A stretch of 64,000 nt of DNA from Sphingomonas alpina (lineage in GTDB: Bacteria > Pseudomonadota > Alphaproteobacteria > Sphingomonadales > Sphingomonadaceae): NCBI RefSeq assembly GCF_014490665.1, contig NZ_CP061038.1, positions 3,844,001 to 3,908,000 of the forward strand, written 5' to 3'. Positions 50,663-59,864 of the stretch are shown here, piece after piece. Both the position numbers and the translations under genes were made by a program. Below the pieces are notes generated by a model, which saw only the letters and a program-made list of their open reading frames with translations, was not told the origin of the DNA and made no database searches. Position 1 is the first letter of the stretch. Every line of letters starts with the position of its first letter.

Positions 50663-50782
50663 TCACCGAAGCCCCAGAATCTCCGCCAGGCTCGGCGCGT
50701 TTCCAACATCACGAATAGCCCAACCACGGCTCGCGACCGGAAACTGATCGGCGAACGACGGTTGGGACCGCGCAGCTGATCG
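50663..50782 (-). pseudogene. possible 3' remnant of an unidentified gene
   Basis: An open stretch of 39 codons ending in TGA (50663-50665) with natural-looking composition: FADQFPVASRGWAIRDVGNA, then PSLAEILGLR as a plausible C-terminus. No start codon or ribosome site was found. It may be the tail of a deleted gene of the glycoside cluster, or chance. Confidence 0.25.
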
Positions 50783-50843
50783 ACGTCGTGTTGCGCTTCA
50801 CGACGACAGTCTTCGGCGAAAACCGGACATGGATCGGGCGACG

Positions 50844-51602
50844 CTATTCGAGCTCCCGCACCCAGATGTTGCGGAAGCTGATCGGCGCGCTCGGATCGCC
50901 ATGATCCTGGAGCTTGATCGGGGCCGGACCGTGCGGCTTGTAGCTGGGCTGGCCGATATATTGCGTCGGCCCCTTGAGCACCGTGTGGTTTTGCACGAGC
51001 ACGCCGTTGAGCATCGCGGTGACCATCGCCGGCCGGGTGACGCGGCCGGCGGCGTCAAAAATCGGCGCGGTCCAGGCAATGTCGTAGCTCTGCCATTCAC
51101 CGGGCGGGCGCATCGGATTGGCGAGCGGCGCGAACTGTTTGTAGATGCTGCCGGCCTGGCCGTTGACGTAGGTACGGTTGCGATAGCTGTCGAGGATCTG
51201 CAATTCATACCCCGCATCGCCGTCGCCGGTCGAGGCGAGGAACACGCCGCTATTGCCACGCTTCTGGCCTTCCCCGGTGATGCCCACGGGAATGCGCCAT
51301 TCGATATGCAGCTGATAGCTGCCAAAACTGCGCCGCGTCTGGATATTGCCGGAGCCCTTGGCGACCGTGACCACCCCGCCCTTGAGCACCCAGCGCGCCG
51401 ACAAGCCATCTTTCACCGAGGCCCATTGGGAGAGGTCGCGGCCATCGAACAGCACGATCGCGTCGGACGGTGGCGGCGTAGGCGCATAGGCGCCGGGGGT
51501 CACGACCGGAGGTTCCGGCTTCCATACCTCGGTATCTTCCGGTCGGGGGCCGGGCTGGTCCTGGGCGGCCAGCAGCATCGCGGCGACGATCAGTATCTTC
51601 AT
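50844..51602 (-). CDS. DUF1080 (3-keto-disaccharide hydrolase-like) protein
   Basis: 252 residues from ATG 51602 (AAGGA 8 nt upstream). A short signal-like N-terminus (ILIVAAMLLAAQDQPG) precedes the DUF1080/PF06439 jelly-roll domain: AIVLFDGRDLSQWASVKDG, then SYQLHIEWRIPVG, GNSGVFLASTGDGDAGYELQ, and the C-terminal ISFRNIWVRELE. Members hydrolyse 3-keto-glycosides or act as related lyases. It is the last gene of the minus-strand operon and overlaps the Gfo/Idh/MocA gene by 4 nt, fitting a step after sugar 3-oxidation by the GMC dehydrogenase. Confidence 0.88.
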   Translation of the reverse strand: MKILIVAAMLLAAQDQPGPRPEDTEVWKPEPPVVTPGAYAPTPPPSDAIVLFDGRDLSQWASVKDGLSARWVLKGGVVTVAKGSGNIQTRRSFGSYQLHIEWRIPVGITGEGQKRGNSGVFLASTGDGDAGYELQILDSYRNRTYVNGQAGSIYKQFAPLANPMRPPGEWQSYDIAWTAPIFDAAGRVTRPAMVTAMLNGVLVQNHTVLKGPTQYIGQPSYKPHGPAPIKLQDHGDPSAPISFRNIWVRELE

Positions 51603-53053
51603 AGCGTCCATCCTTGGCGGTAATCGCGTTCGAGGAATCGATTGGCATCAGTCACATCGATGATCCGCCCGGCGCGCCCGTCATAGCGGATCGGCTGACC
51701 GGCGCGCATCGCGACGACGCCCAGCAGCATCGTCTCGTTCAGCGGCACCGCCTCGGCAAAGGGCGACGAGATCGGCGCCTCGCCGCGGATCGCCGCGATC
51801 CAGTTCATCTCATGACCATCGCGCCCGCCGGCGACGCGCAGCAGGGTTTGCGGCACCGCAGCCGCCCGTTCCGCCACGCCCTCCCCGATCAGTACCGGCT
51901 TCTCGCCATATGTCTCGTGCATCAACATACCCTTGTCGCCGATATAGAGCACGCCGCCATCCGGGTTCATCGCGACGCCCGCCGGCAGGCCGGGCGGCGT
52001 TGGCGGCATCAATCCCCCGTCATACCAGGTGAGCCGCACCGGCCCGCCGGGCGCATCGCCGAATTCATAATAGGTGACACCGGCGAGCGGATAGCTGCCG
52101 AGTTCGGCGGGCGGGCGACCGTCCCATAAATCCGTGTCACCGCCCCAGATCGAATGGCGACTCTCGATCCGGGTCGGCAGCCCGGGCGACAAAGCCCAGA
52201 GCGGAAAATCGAGCAGATGCGCACCCATGTCACCTAGCGCACCCACGCCGAACGGCACCCAGCCGCGCCAGTTGAAATGCGTATAGTCCGGGTTGTAACC
52301 CCAGTTCACCGTCGCCGGACCGAGCCACACGTCCCAGTCGAGGCTGGCGGGCTTGGCCCTAGCCGCCGGCCGCGCAATGCCCTGCGGCCACATCGGCCGA
52401 TTGGTCCAGGCATGGACCTCACGCACGCGTCCGATCGCGCCGCCGCGCACGATTTCCACCACGCGGCGGCCATCATGGCCCGAATGACCCTGATTGCCCA
52501 TCTGGGTGATCAGCTTCGGATTGCGCCTGGCCAGTTCTCCAAGCAGCCGCCCCTCACCCACCGTATAGGTCAGTGGCTTTTGCACATAGACATGAAGGCC
52601 GCGTTCCATCGCCATTTTCGCGGCGACGGCATGATGGTGGTCGGGCGTCGCGATCAGCACCGCGTCGAGATCGCGCTGCTTGTCGAACATCCGGCGATAA
52701 TCGGCGTAGCGCGTGGCGCGATCATAAGCCGCGCGAAGCGGCGCACGCTGCGGGATCGTCGCGCCCTGACGATCGATGAATGATTTGGCGACATGGTCGA
52801 AATCGGGATCGGCGGCAGCGACGATGTTCTGGCCGGTCAGCCGCATCATATTGGCAGCGCCCATGCCGCCCGCGCCGATCACGGCGAGGTTCACACGGTC
52901 GCTTGGCGCGGCGCGGCGCCGCCCGCTGGCAACACCCGGCATGGCCAGTGCCGCCGCGCCGCCCAGCCATGCGCGCCGGGTGATGCCGGCCGCCATCGCG
53001 TCGGTACCGGACACCGTCGGACCGGGCTCAGGCCCGGACATGCTTCCGATCAT
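51599..53053 (-). CDS. Tat-exported Gfo/Idh/MocA oxidoreductase
   Basis: 484 residues from ATG 53053 (AAGGAG upstream). A twin-arginine signal (TRRAWLGGAAALAMPGVA, about 24-41) precedes a Rossmann fold (NLAVIGAGGMGAANMM). VLIATPDHHHAVAAKMAM and VYVQKPLTY, the family EKP-like motif reading QKP, follow. These proteins oxidise or reduce sugars at C3 with a tightly bound NAD, sometimes as glycosidases. Export by Tat with bound cofactor fits. It lies 49 bp downstream of the GMC gene in the same operon. Confidence 0.9.
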   Translation of the reverse strand: MIGSMSGPEPGPTVSGTDAMAAGITRRAWLGGAAALAMPGVASGRRRAAPSDRVNLAVIGAGGMGAANMMRLTGQNIVAAADPDFDHVAKSFIDRQGATIPQRAPLRAAYDRATRYADYRRMFDKQRDLDAVLIATPDHHHAVAAKMAMERGLHVYVQKPLTYTVGEGRLLGELARRNPKLITQMGNQGHSGHDGRRVVEIVRGGAIGRVREVHAWTNRPMWPQGIARPAARAKPASLDWDVWLGPATVNWGYNPDYTHFNWRGWVPFGVGALGDMGAHLLDFPLWALSPGLPTRIESRHSIWGGDTDLWDGRPPAELGSYPLAGVTYYEFGDAPGGPVRLTWYDGGLMPPTPPGLPAGVAMNPDGGVLYIGDKGMLMHETYGEKPVLIGEGVAERAAAVPQTLLRVAGGRDGHEMNWIAAIRGEAPISSPFAEAVPLNETMLLGVVAMRAGQPIRYDGRAGRIIDVTDANRFLERDYRQGWTL

Positions 53054-53102
53054 CGGTCGCTCCTTATCTTCCGGCGTCTGACCAGCCATGCTCGCCCGGG
53101 AC

Positions 53103-54779
53103 TCACACGGCCTTTGTTCGCTTGACCGCATGATCGACCGCCCTGGCGGTCAGGGCCATGAAGGTCAGCGATGGGTTGATGCACGAGATGGAGGCCATCT
53201 GGGCGCCGTCGGTGACGTACAGATTGGTCGCATCATGCGCCTGGCTCCAGCGGTTCAGCACCGACGCATGCGGGTCGACCCCCATTCGCGCGCCGCCCAT
53301 CTCGTGGATTGCGTCACCGGGCACATGCTCTTTCTCTTCGCTCGTGACGTTCTGCAAACCGGCTGCCTTGAGCATGGCTTCACCCTGAGCGCGGGCGTCG
53401 GCCATCATCTTCAACTCATTGTCGCGGAAGCGGACGTCGAATCGCGCCAAGGGTACGCCAAACCGATCGACCTTGTTCGGATGGAGCGAGACGCGGTTGT
53501 CCTTGTAGGGAAGGCATTCACCGAATGCGCCCATCTCGAATTTCCAGCCGCCATATTTGCGCATGCCATGCTTCATGGACGCGCCGAAGCCGACCGGCGG
53601 CGCGACTTCGCGCCTCGCGCCGCCCTGATAGCCATAGCCACGCTTGAAACCGACATCCTCGCCGTCGCCGAGGTTGCGAAAGCGCGGGATGTACACGCCG
53701 CCGGGCCGACGACCATATTCGATGAATTCTTCCATGCCCGGGATTTCGCCCTTGATGCCCACGCGAAAGATGTGATCCATCACGTAACGCCCGAGCGTTC
53801 CGCTGCGGTCGAAATAGCTGCGGTCGCTGCCCGCCGGCCGCGAGTTGAGCAGGATCTGCGTCGATGCCATTGCCGATGCGCAGAGGAATATGAGATTGGC
53901 CCTGACCGTCTCCGCCTGTCCGGTTTTCGCATCGACGAACCGGACGCCGGTCACCAGCTTGCGGGACGCGTCATATTCAAGATTGGTGACCACCGCGTCC
54001 GATCGCAGCGTCAGTCGGCCGGTTGCGCGCGCGGCGGGCAAGGTCACAGCCTGGGTCGAGAAATAGGCGCCGAACGAGCAGCCATTGCTGCACTGGTTGC
54101 GGAACTGGCATTTGGTGCGGTTCTGATCCGGCTTGTCCTCAGTCATGTTGGACAGTCGTGCATGGATCAGTTTGCGGCCGGGAAACTGCGCTTCGAGCCG
54201 CGGTTTGAGCCACTTCTCGGCCACGTTCATCGGCATCGGCGGCTGGAATTCACTATCGGGCAGATACGGCAAATTCTCGCGCGACCCCGACACACCGATA
54301 TATTTCTCGACATAGCTATACCATGGCGCAAGGTCGTCATAACGGATCGGCCAGTCGCCATCGATCCCGTCGCGCTTGTTCGCCTCGAAGTCGGCAGGGC
54401 TCCAGCGGAAGCACCACCGTCCCCAAATGATCGATTTTCCTCCGACCGCCGCCGGACGAATCCAGTAGAATTTGTCGCCCTCGTCGGTCGCATAGGGATT
54501 CAGTCGGTCATTGTTGTAGAATGCCTGATTGCTGGGTGAGATATAACCGTGCTTGGCGATGAAATAATCGCTCTTGATGAGCGGTTTGGGCATGATGTTG
54601 CGCGCCGGCACTTCATAGGCCGGCGTACCGTCATAGCGATATCCCTCACCATGCTCGACCATGAAGCCGCGATCGAGCATGAGCACGCGCAGCCCCTTTT
54701 CAGTGAGCTCCTTCGCGGCGAAACCGCCGCTGACGCCCGATCCTATGACAATCGCGTCGAACCTGTTGGTCGAAGCCAT
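53103..54779 (-). CDS. GMC-family FAD sugar dehydrogenase, catalytic subunit (glucoside 3-dehydrogenase-like)
   Basis: 558 residues from ATG 54779 (GGAAGGAAG upstream). The FAD-binding GSGVSGG is at 13-19. A cysteine-containing insert (KCQFRNQCSNGCSFGAYFST) resembles the Fe-S segment of FAD-dependent sugar dehydrogenases. C-terminal catalytic motifs are GDAIHEMGGARMG and CINPSLTFMALTARA. It lacks its own signal peptide, which fits piggy-back export with the Tat-signal small subunit encoded at 55644-56213. Electrons probably pass to the cytochrome c of the same operon. It should oxidise a glycoside at C3. Confidence 0.9.
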   Translation of the reverse strand: MASTNRFDAIVIGSGVSGGFAAKELTEKGLRVLMLDRGFMVEHGEGYRYDGTPAYEVPARNIMPKPLIKSDYFIAKHGYISPSNQAFYNNDRLNPYATDEGDKFYWIRPAAVGGKSIIWGRWCFRWSPADFEANKRDGIDGDWPIRYDDLAPWYSYVEKYIGVSGSRENLPYLPDSEFQPPMPMNVAEKWLKPRLEAQFPGRKLIHARLSNMTEDKPDQNRTKCQFRNQCSNGCSFGAYFSTQAVTLPAARATGRLTLRSDAVVTNLEYDASRKLVTGVRFVDAKTGQAETVRANLIFLCASAMASTQILLNSRPAGSDRSYFDRSGTLGRYVMDHIFRVGIKGEIPGMEEFIEYGRRPGGVYIPRFRNLGDGEDVGFKRGYGYQGGARREVAPPVGFGASMKHGMRKYGGWKFEMGAFGECLPYKDNRVSLHPNKVDRFGVPLARFDVRFRDNELKMMADARAQGEAMLKAAGLQNVTSEEKEHVPGDAIHEMGGARMGVDPHASVLNRWSQAHDATNLYVTDGAQMASISCINPSLTFMALTARAVDHAVKRTKAV

Positions 54780-54801
54780 GATCTTCCTTCCTGGGTGCCG
54801 G

Positions 54802-55647
54802 TTAAGAGCGCAGCTTGCGGAGCGTCGCGAAACTCGTGGTGATGTCGGGAATATAGGGCGCGGGCGCCTGGTCATTCTCGACGAAAAAGTGCCGCACGCC
54901 CGCGCCGCCGGGCAGCTTGAACAGCGCGGCGAAATCGATCGTGCCTTGCCCGACCGCGACCATGCTGCGGTCGGGACGCATGTCCTTGACGTGATACGAA
55001 TACAGCCGCCCGGCGAGCTCCGTGATCAGCGAAGGCAGATCCTCCCCGGCGTGCGCAGCCCAATAGAGATCGAGCTCGAATTGCATCAGCGCCGGGTCCA
55101 CGCCCGTTACGAGCCGTTCGTACAGGCTGACCCCGCCCGGCCTGGTCGTGAATTCGAAATCGTGATTGTGATAGGCGAAGCCGAGCCCCGCCTTCTGCAG
55201 CTGTGCGCCGATGCGGTTGATGTTGGGCAGTGCGACCTGCCACGCCGCTTCGTTGCGGTGTTCATCGCTCATGTACGGCAGGATGACGGTATCGGCGCCG
55301 AGCGTCTTCGCCATCGCCACGCTTTTCTCGAAACTGCCGAGCAGCAGGTCATAGCCGACATGGATCGACGGCGCCGTAAGGCCGAGCCGGTCCATCGTCT
55401 TGCGCAGCATGGCGTGGTCCATGGCGTCATATCCGCCACCGCCGAATTCGACTTCACGGTACCCTACCCGCGCGACTTTCTCGAGCGTACCGGCGGGATC
55501 CTTCGCGAAGATTTCGCGCACCGTGTAGAGTTGCAGGCCGATCTTCGCGAGCGGCGCGGCAAAGGCTTTGCCCATGGGCAGTGCGGCACAAGCGATCGCG
55601 CCGGCGCCGCCCGCGCCGGCAAGCAGGTCTCGACGACTGAACATCAT
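54802..55647 (-). CDS. Tat-exported sugar phosphate isomerase/epimerase-like TIM-barrel protein
   Basis: 281 residues. The Tat signal FSRRDLLAGAGGAGAIACAA is at 3-22. An AP-endonuclease-2-like xylose-isomerase TIM barrel follows: IGLQLYTVREIFAKDPAGTL, YREVEFGGGGYDAM, HNHDFEFTTRPGG with a metal-ligand His/Glu, and ELDLYWAAHAGED. Periplasmic members of this family act on 3-keto-glycosides as lyases, hydratases or isomerases. It overlaps the small-subunit gene by 4 nt and lies 22 bp before the GMC gene. Confidence 0.88.
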   Translation of the reverse strand: MMFSRRDLLAGAGGAGAIACAALPMGKAFAAPLAKIGLQLYTVREIFAKDPAGTLEKVARVGYREVEFGGGGYDAMDHAMLRKTMDRLGLTAPSIHVGYDLLLGSFEKSVAMAKTLGADTVILPYMSDEHRNEAAWQVALPNINRIGAQLQKAGLGFAYHNHDFEFTTRPGGVSLYERLVTGVDPALMQFELDLYWAAHAGEDLPSLITELAGRLYSYHVKDMRPDRSMVAVGQGTIDFAALFKLPGGAGVRHFFVENDQAPAPYIPDITTSFATLRKLRS

Positions 55648-56213
55648 GCGGAATACACCTTGTTGATCTGGGAGTAGAGGAATTCGCCATTATACTCGCC
55701 CGGAACGGGGAGATATTCCCGCTCCTGCGTCATGCCGATTTCAGACGTGTAATAGCCGGTAATGACGAGCTGCCGGAACGCTTCGAAAAACGCCTTGCCT
55801 CCGGGAATTTTGTCTTCCATCGCCAGCGTCAGCAAGGCGTCTTGCTGCGCAGCATCGGCAATGGCCGCCGACAGTTTATAATCCGTCAGGCTGCGCATTT
55901 CGATCGCGTCGAGCCCGGAGAGGATCGGAATGCGATCCTCCGGCTCCGCCCAGTCGGCGAGCAGCTTTTCGATATAGTCCGGCACCCCCGCGGCCAGCGC
56001 ACCGGGCGTATCGGTGGTCGGGATCACACGCTCGCTCAGCACTGCCATCAGCGCGCGCTGGGCAGGGGCAAATATCTGCACTGACGCAGGCCCCTGACTG
56101 ATCACCGGCACAGTCTCCGACGGCGCCAGCCCCGCGGCGCGGGCGATTGGCGCGAAAAGCTGAGCACCGAACATGCCGACAACGCCCGCAAGCGCGGTTC
56201 TGCGATCGATCAT
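55644..56213 (-). CDS. gluconate 2-dehydrogenase subunit 3 family protein (Tat-signal partner of the GMC enzyme)
   Basis: 189 residues; ATG 56213 with GGAGGAG upstream. The Tat signal IDRRTALAGVVGMFGAQLF precedes the family pattern FAPAQRALMAVLSERVIPTT, DTPGALAAGVPDYIEKLLAD and a late ITGYYTSEIGMTQEREYL. This small subunit binds the GMC catalytic subunit and carries it through Tat. Stop and start overlaps of 4 nt on both sides (TIM-barrel genes) show one operon. Confidence 0.9.
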   Translation of the reverse strand: MIDRRTALAGVVGMFGAQLFAPIARAAGLAPSETVPVISQGPASVQIFAPAQRALMAVLSERVIPTTDTPGALAAGVPDYIEKLLADWAEPEDRIPILSGLDAIEMRSLTDYKLSAAIADAAQQDALLTLAMEDKIPGGKAFFEAFRQLVITGYYTSEIGMTQEREYLPVPGEYNGEFLYSQINKVYSA

Positions 56214-57130
56214 CTGTCTCCTCCCCGGTCAATTTCACGATAGGCGGCGATCAGGCGTTCCTCGCCGGCGCGGCCCTCGATCGAGTTACCGTGTTCCATG
56301 CCGATGACCCCGGCATAGCGCTTTGCCCGAAGCCATTTGACAATCGTGGCGTAGTTGACTTCACCGGTCGTCGGCTCCTTGCGCCCCGGATTGTCGCCGA
56401 ACTGGATATAGGCGATTTCGGACCAGCAGGTGCCGAGCGTCGGGATCAAATTCCCGGACTGAATCTGCTCGTGATAGAGGTCGGATAGAATTTTGACGGC
56501 CGGACTGTTCACCCCGCGCGCTACAGCGAAGCCTTGCGCGATCGTCTGCATGAACACGCCGGGATGGTTGGTCCGGGTATTAAGCGGCTCCATCACCAGG
56601 GTCAGGCGATGTGGCGCGACGATGTCGCCTGCACGCCGCATGACATCAATGATTCGTGCCGTCTGGATGTCCAGCGGCAACCGTGCGTCGAGAAAGCCGG
56701 TGACCACCGTCATGTGCGTCGCATTGAGCCGCTTCGCGACGTCGATCGAGGCGCGGATATCGGTGAGGAACGCCTCGCGCTCACCCTCTTCGTTGCCGCC
56801 GAGCACCGGGCGCGACTGCGACCATTTGGGCATGCTCGCCACGAACACACCCATTACCATGCCGCGTTGCACGAGCGCCTTGGCCATCTGCGTCTGCTGC
56901 GCGACCGGCCGCGCCGCGGCTTCATTGTCTTCCCATGCCCGGAAACCCTGGTCAGCAGCAAAGGCGATCTGTTCGATCAGGCCGCCGCGACTGGCGAAGC
57001 TTCCCTCATGCGGCGCGAAACCCAGCGAGAAGGCTGCTGCATTCGACGGGCGCGCGACGGTCGCGTTTGCCCCGGCGAGCATCGTCGATGCGGCGCCGCC
57101 GACCAGCACGGTTCTGCGCGAGAGGGTCAT
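56210..57130 (-). CDS. Tat-exported TIM-barrel (hydroxypyruvate isomerase-like) protein
   Basis: 306 residues. Tat signal LSRRTVLVGGAASTMLAG at 3-20. The barrel contains GLIEQIAFAADQGFRAWEDN, LTLVMEPLNTRTNHPGVFMQ with a catalytic Glu, and ILSDLYHEQIQSGNLIPTLG with metal ligands, as in Hyi-type xylose-isomerase-like proteins. It is the second periplasmic barrel of the operon and probably processes a keto-sugar. It lies 13 bp after the cytochrome c gene. Confidence 0.88.
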   Translation of the reverse strand: MTLSRRTVLVGGAASTMLAGANATVARPSNAAAFSLGFAPHEGSFASRGGLIEQIAFAADQGFRAWEDNEAAARPVAQQTQMAKALVQRGMVMGVFVASMPKWSQSRPVLGGNEEGEREAFLTDIRASIDVAKRLNATHMTVVTGFLDARLPLDIQTARIIDVMRRAGDIVAPHRLTLVMEPLNTRTNHPGVFMQTIAQGFAVARGVNSPAVKILSDLYHEQIQSGNLIPTLGTCWSEIAYIQFGDNPGRKEPTTGEVNYATIVKWLRAKRYAGVIGMEHGNSIEGRAGEERLIAAYREIDRGGDR

Positions 57131-57143
57131 GCCCGGCGCGCAA

Positions 57144-57533
57144 TCACTTTGCGCCCTCCGCCTTCAGATAGACGATGATCGCCGTCCGCTTTGCGGCATC
57201 GGGCGTGCCGATCGGCATTTTGGTGCCGGGCACCTTCTTCATCGGTCCGGCAAGAAAATCGTTCAGCGTCGCCTCGTCCCATTTCAATTTCGACGCCTTG
57301 AGCGCCGGAGAATAGGCGAAGCCCGGCGTCGATGCCGCCGCCTTGCCGACAATGCCATAGAGATTGGGGCCAATGCCGTTCTTGCCCCCCTTCTGGACAG
57401 TATGGCACGCCTTGCACGCAGCGAACGCCGGTGGCGCGGTGCCGGGCGCCGTTTGCGCAGCAATCGGGCTGAGTGCCACACCAAGCGCCACACTCGCGAC
57501 TGCCGCTATTCCCAGATATGCTCGATGCTTCAT
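57144..57533 (-). CDS. periplasmic class I cytochrome c
   Basis: 129 residues from ATG 57533 (GGAG 7 nt upstream). A signal peptide (YLGIAAVASVALGVALSPIAA) precedes a mature domain with heme motif C40-K-A-C43-H44 (AACKACHTVQKGG), IGPNLYGIVGK, and the axial Met in VPGTKMPIG. This is the mono-heme cytochrome c2/c550 type. Located directly upstream of the sugar dehydrogenase genes, it is the likely electron acceptor for the GMC complex. Confidence 0.93.
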   Translation of the reverse strand: MKHRAYLGIAAVASVALGVALSPIAAQTAPGTAPPAFAACKACHTVQKGGKNGIGPNLYGIVGKAAASTPGFAYSPALKASKLKWDEATLNDFLAGPMKKVPGTKMPIGTPDAAKRTAIIVYLKAEGAK

Positions 57534-57601
57534 TCCATATCTCCAAGGCGCGACGAAGGGCTTCCTCACGACTAAATCCTGTATGATCAGTATCATATGG
57601 C

Positions 57602-58768
57602 TCACCCGGAGCCGCTTTTCGGTGCATCGACGGCGGTCCATTTCGCGTGCGACGCAGAATTCCTCACCACCGCTTCGACAAATGTCATGGTGCGCAGACC
57701 AGCCTCGACGCCCGGCATCCAGGCGCGACTTTCGGGCTCCGGCTCGCCGCGAATTGCTGCGGCAAAGGCTCGATAGATGTTGGCGAAAGCCTCGATATAG
57801 CCCTCGGGATGTCCGGCCGGCGTCCTGAACAACGCACTCGTGCCATGCAGCGTCCCCGGCCCGCCCGCCCGCACCAGCTCGGTCGGCCAATCGAGCCAGC
57901 GCAGTACGAGCGTGTTCGGCTCCATCTGCGCCCATTCGAGGCCGCCTTTCTCGCCATGGATCCGCAGCCTCAGCCCGTTTTCCTCGCCCGCCGCCACCTG
58001 TGTCGCCTTCAGCACCCCGCGTGCCCCGCCGTCGAAGCGCAGTAGCACGCTGACATCGTCGTCGAGCCGCCGGCCCGCGACATGCGTCGCCAGGTCGGCG
58101 CACACCGTCTGAACCCGCAAGCCCGACACATGCTCGGCCAACTGGAAAGCGTGGGTGCCGATATCGCCAAGGCATCCGCCCATCCCGGCCCGCGCCGGAT
58201 CGGTGCGCCACTCGGCCTGTCGGTTGCCGCCGCTCTCGATCGGCTGGCTCAGCCAGCCTTGCAGATACTCAACCTGCACCAGCCGGATCGCGCCAAAATC
58301 GCCGCGCGCAACCCGCGCGCGCGCGTCCTCGATCAGTGGATAGCCGCTATAGGTAAAGGCAAGCGCGAACCGGCGTCCGCTCGCCGCGACCGCCGCAGCA
58401 ATCGCTTCGGCCTCGGCAACATTCATCGCCATCGGCTTTTCGCAGATGACGTGGAAGCCCGCATTGAGCGCGGCGATCGCCATTGGCGCGTGCAGATGGT
58501 TGGGCGTGACGATCGTCACCGCATCGATGCGGCTGTCGGCCGGCAGCACCTGCTCCCGCGCGATCATCGTCTCGATCGACGGATAGACACGCGTCGGGTC
58601 GAGATCGAGCGCTTCGCCGGTCCGCATGTTGCGCCCGGCATCGGTGCTGAAGGCGCCGGCCACCAGCCGCCAGTCGCCATCCAGCGCTGCCGCCATGCGA
58701 TGAACCGCGCCGATGAACGCACCTTCCCCGCCACCAACCATGCCGAGCCGAAGAGCGTGTCGAGCCAT
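57602..58768 (-). CDS. Gfo/Idh/MocA family oxidoreductase (cytoplasmic)
   Basis: 388 residues from ATG 58768 (GGAG upstream). The Rossmann motif is LRLGMVGGGEGAFIGAVHRM at 7-26, with VTIVTPNHLHAPMAIAAL and HVICEKPMAMNVAEAEAI (the EKP motif, with catalytic Lys). The C-terminal domain has GGCLGDIGTHAFQLAEHV with the catalytic Asp-x3-His. It has no signal peptide, unlike the other family member in the operon. It likely interconverts hydroxyl and keto groups of the imported sugar with NAD(P). The start lies 34 bp after the TIM-barrel gene. Confidence 0.92.
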   Translation of the reverse strand: MARHALRLGMVGGGEGAFIGAVHRMAAALDGDWRLVAGAFSTDAGRNMRTGEALDLDPTRVYPSIETMIAREQVLPADSRIDAVTIVTPNHLHAPMAIAALNAGFHVICEKPMAMNVAEAEAIAAAVAASGRRFALAFTYSGYPLIEDARARVARGDFGAIRLVQVEYLQGWLSQPIESGGNRQAEWRTDPARAGMGGCLGDIGTHAFQLAEHVSGLRVQTVCADLATHVAGRRLDDDVSVLLRFDGGARGVLKATQVAAGEENGLRLRIHGEKGGLEWAQMEPNTLVLRWLDWPTELVRAGGPGTLHGTSALFRTPAGHPEGYIEAFANIYRAFAAAIRGEPEPESRAWMPGVEAGLRTMTFVEAVVRNSASHAKWTAVDAPKSGSG

Positions 58769-58802
58769 TGAATCTCCGATGCGTCTGGCCGGAGCCATGC
58801 AA

Positions 58803-59864
58803 TTAAGGGTGTGGCGAAAGACCAAGCAGCGAACGGATCGCATCCCGTTCGATCCCGCTTGAGGCGAAGTCGTCGAACGGGTGATCCGTCAGATGAATGA
58901 TGTGATCACGGATGAAGGGCGCGCCCTCTCGGGCGCCATCCTCGGCGCGTTTCAGCGCGCACTCCCATTCGAGCACCGCCCAGCCGTCATAACCATATTG
59001 CGCCATCTTGCTGAAGATCGAGATGAAATCGACCTGCCCGTCGCCCAGCGACCGGAAGCGCCCGGCGCGATCGATCCAATTGTCATAGCCGCCATACACC
59101 CCGGAGCGTCCGGTCGGATTGAACTCTGCATCCTTCACATGAAAGCAGGCGATCCGGTCGTGATAGCGGTCGATAAAGTCGAGATAATCCAGCTGCTGCA
59201 GCACATAATGCGATGGGTCGAACAGGATGCGAGCGCGCGGATGGTCGTTCACGCCAGCGAGGAAGCGCTCCCATGTCGCGCCATCGAACAAATCTTCACC
59301 CGGGTGCAATTCGAACGCGCAATCCACTCCGGCCTCGTCGAACGCGTCGAGGATCGGCGTCCAGCGTCGCGCGAGTTCAGCGAACGCTTCCTCGATCAAG
59401 CCGGCGGGTCGCTGCGGCCAGGGATAGACATAGGGCCAGGCCAACGCGCCGGAGAAGGTGGCATGGGCGCTCAGACCCAGATTGGAGCTCGCTTTGGCGG
59501 CAAGCTTGACCTGCTCGACTGCCCATTGCTGGCGTGCGGCGGGCTTGCCATGCAACTCGGCCGGTGCGAATCCATCGAACAGCACGTCATACGCCGGGTG
59601 CACGGCGACCAGTTGCCCCTGAAGATGCGTCGACAGCTCGGTCGGTTCGATGCCGAATTTGGCGAGCCCACCCCTCAGATCGTCGCAATAGCCCTTGCTC
59701 TCGGCCGCCAGGCGCAGGTCGATCAACCGCGGATCGCACGGAATCTGGACTCCGACATAGCCGAGACCGGCCGCCCATTCCGCCAGGCCCGCGAGCGTAT
59801 CGAACGGCGCCGCGTCGCCGAGGAACTGCGCGAGAAAGATCCCCGGCCCCTTCATCCCCGTCAT
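58803..59864 (-). CDS. sugar phosphate isomerase/epimerase-like TIM-barrel protein (cytoplasmic)
   Basis: 353 residues; ATG 59864 overlaps the transporter stop by 4 nt. No signal peptide. Family pattern: GYVGVQIPCDPRLIDLRLAA, LSAHATFSGALAWPYVYPWP, VDCAFELHPGEDLFDGATWE (metal Glu/His), ARILFDPSHYVLQQLDYLDF (Asp, His ligands), and CFHVKDAEFNPTGR. Close to the group found beside NupG-like carriers and Gfo/Idh/MocA enzymes in oxidative sugar or inositol catabolism. Exact substrate unknown. Confidence 0.9.
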   Translation of the reverse strand: MTGMKGPGIFLAQFLGDAAPFDTLAGLAEWAAGLGYVGVQIPCDPRLIDLRLAAESKGYCDDLRGGLAKFGIEPTELSTHLQGQLVAVHPAYDVLFDGFAPAELHGKPAARQQWAVEQVKLAAKASSNLGLSAHATFSGALAWPYVYPWPQRPAGLIEEAFAELARRWTPILDAFDEAGVDCAFELHPGEDLFDGATWERFLAGVNDHPRARILFDPSHYVLQQLDYLDFIDRYHDRIACFHVKDAEFNPTGRSGVYGGYDNWIDRAGRFRSLGDGQVDFISIFSKMAQYGYDGWAVLEWECALKRAEDGAREGAPFIRDHIIHLTDHPFDDFASSGIERDAIRSLLGLSPHP

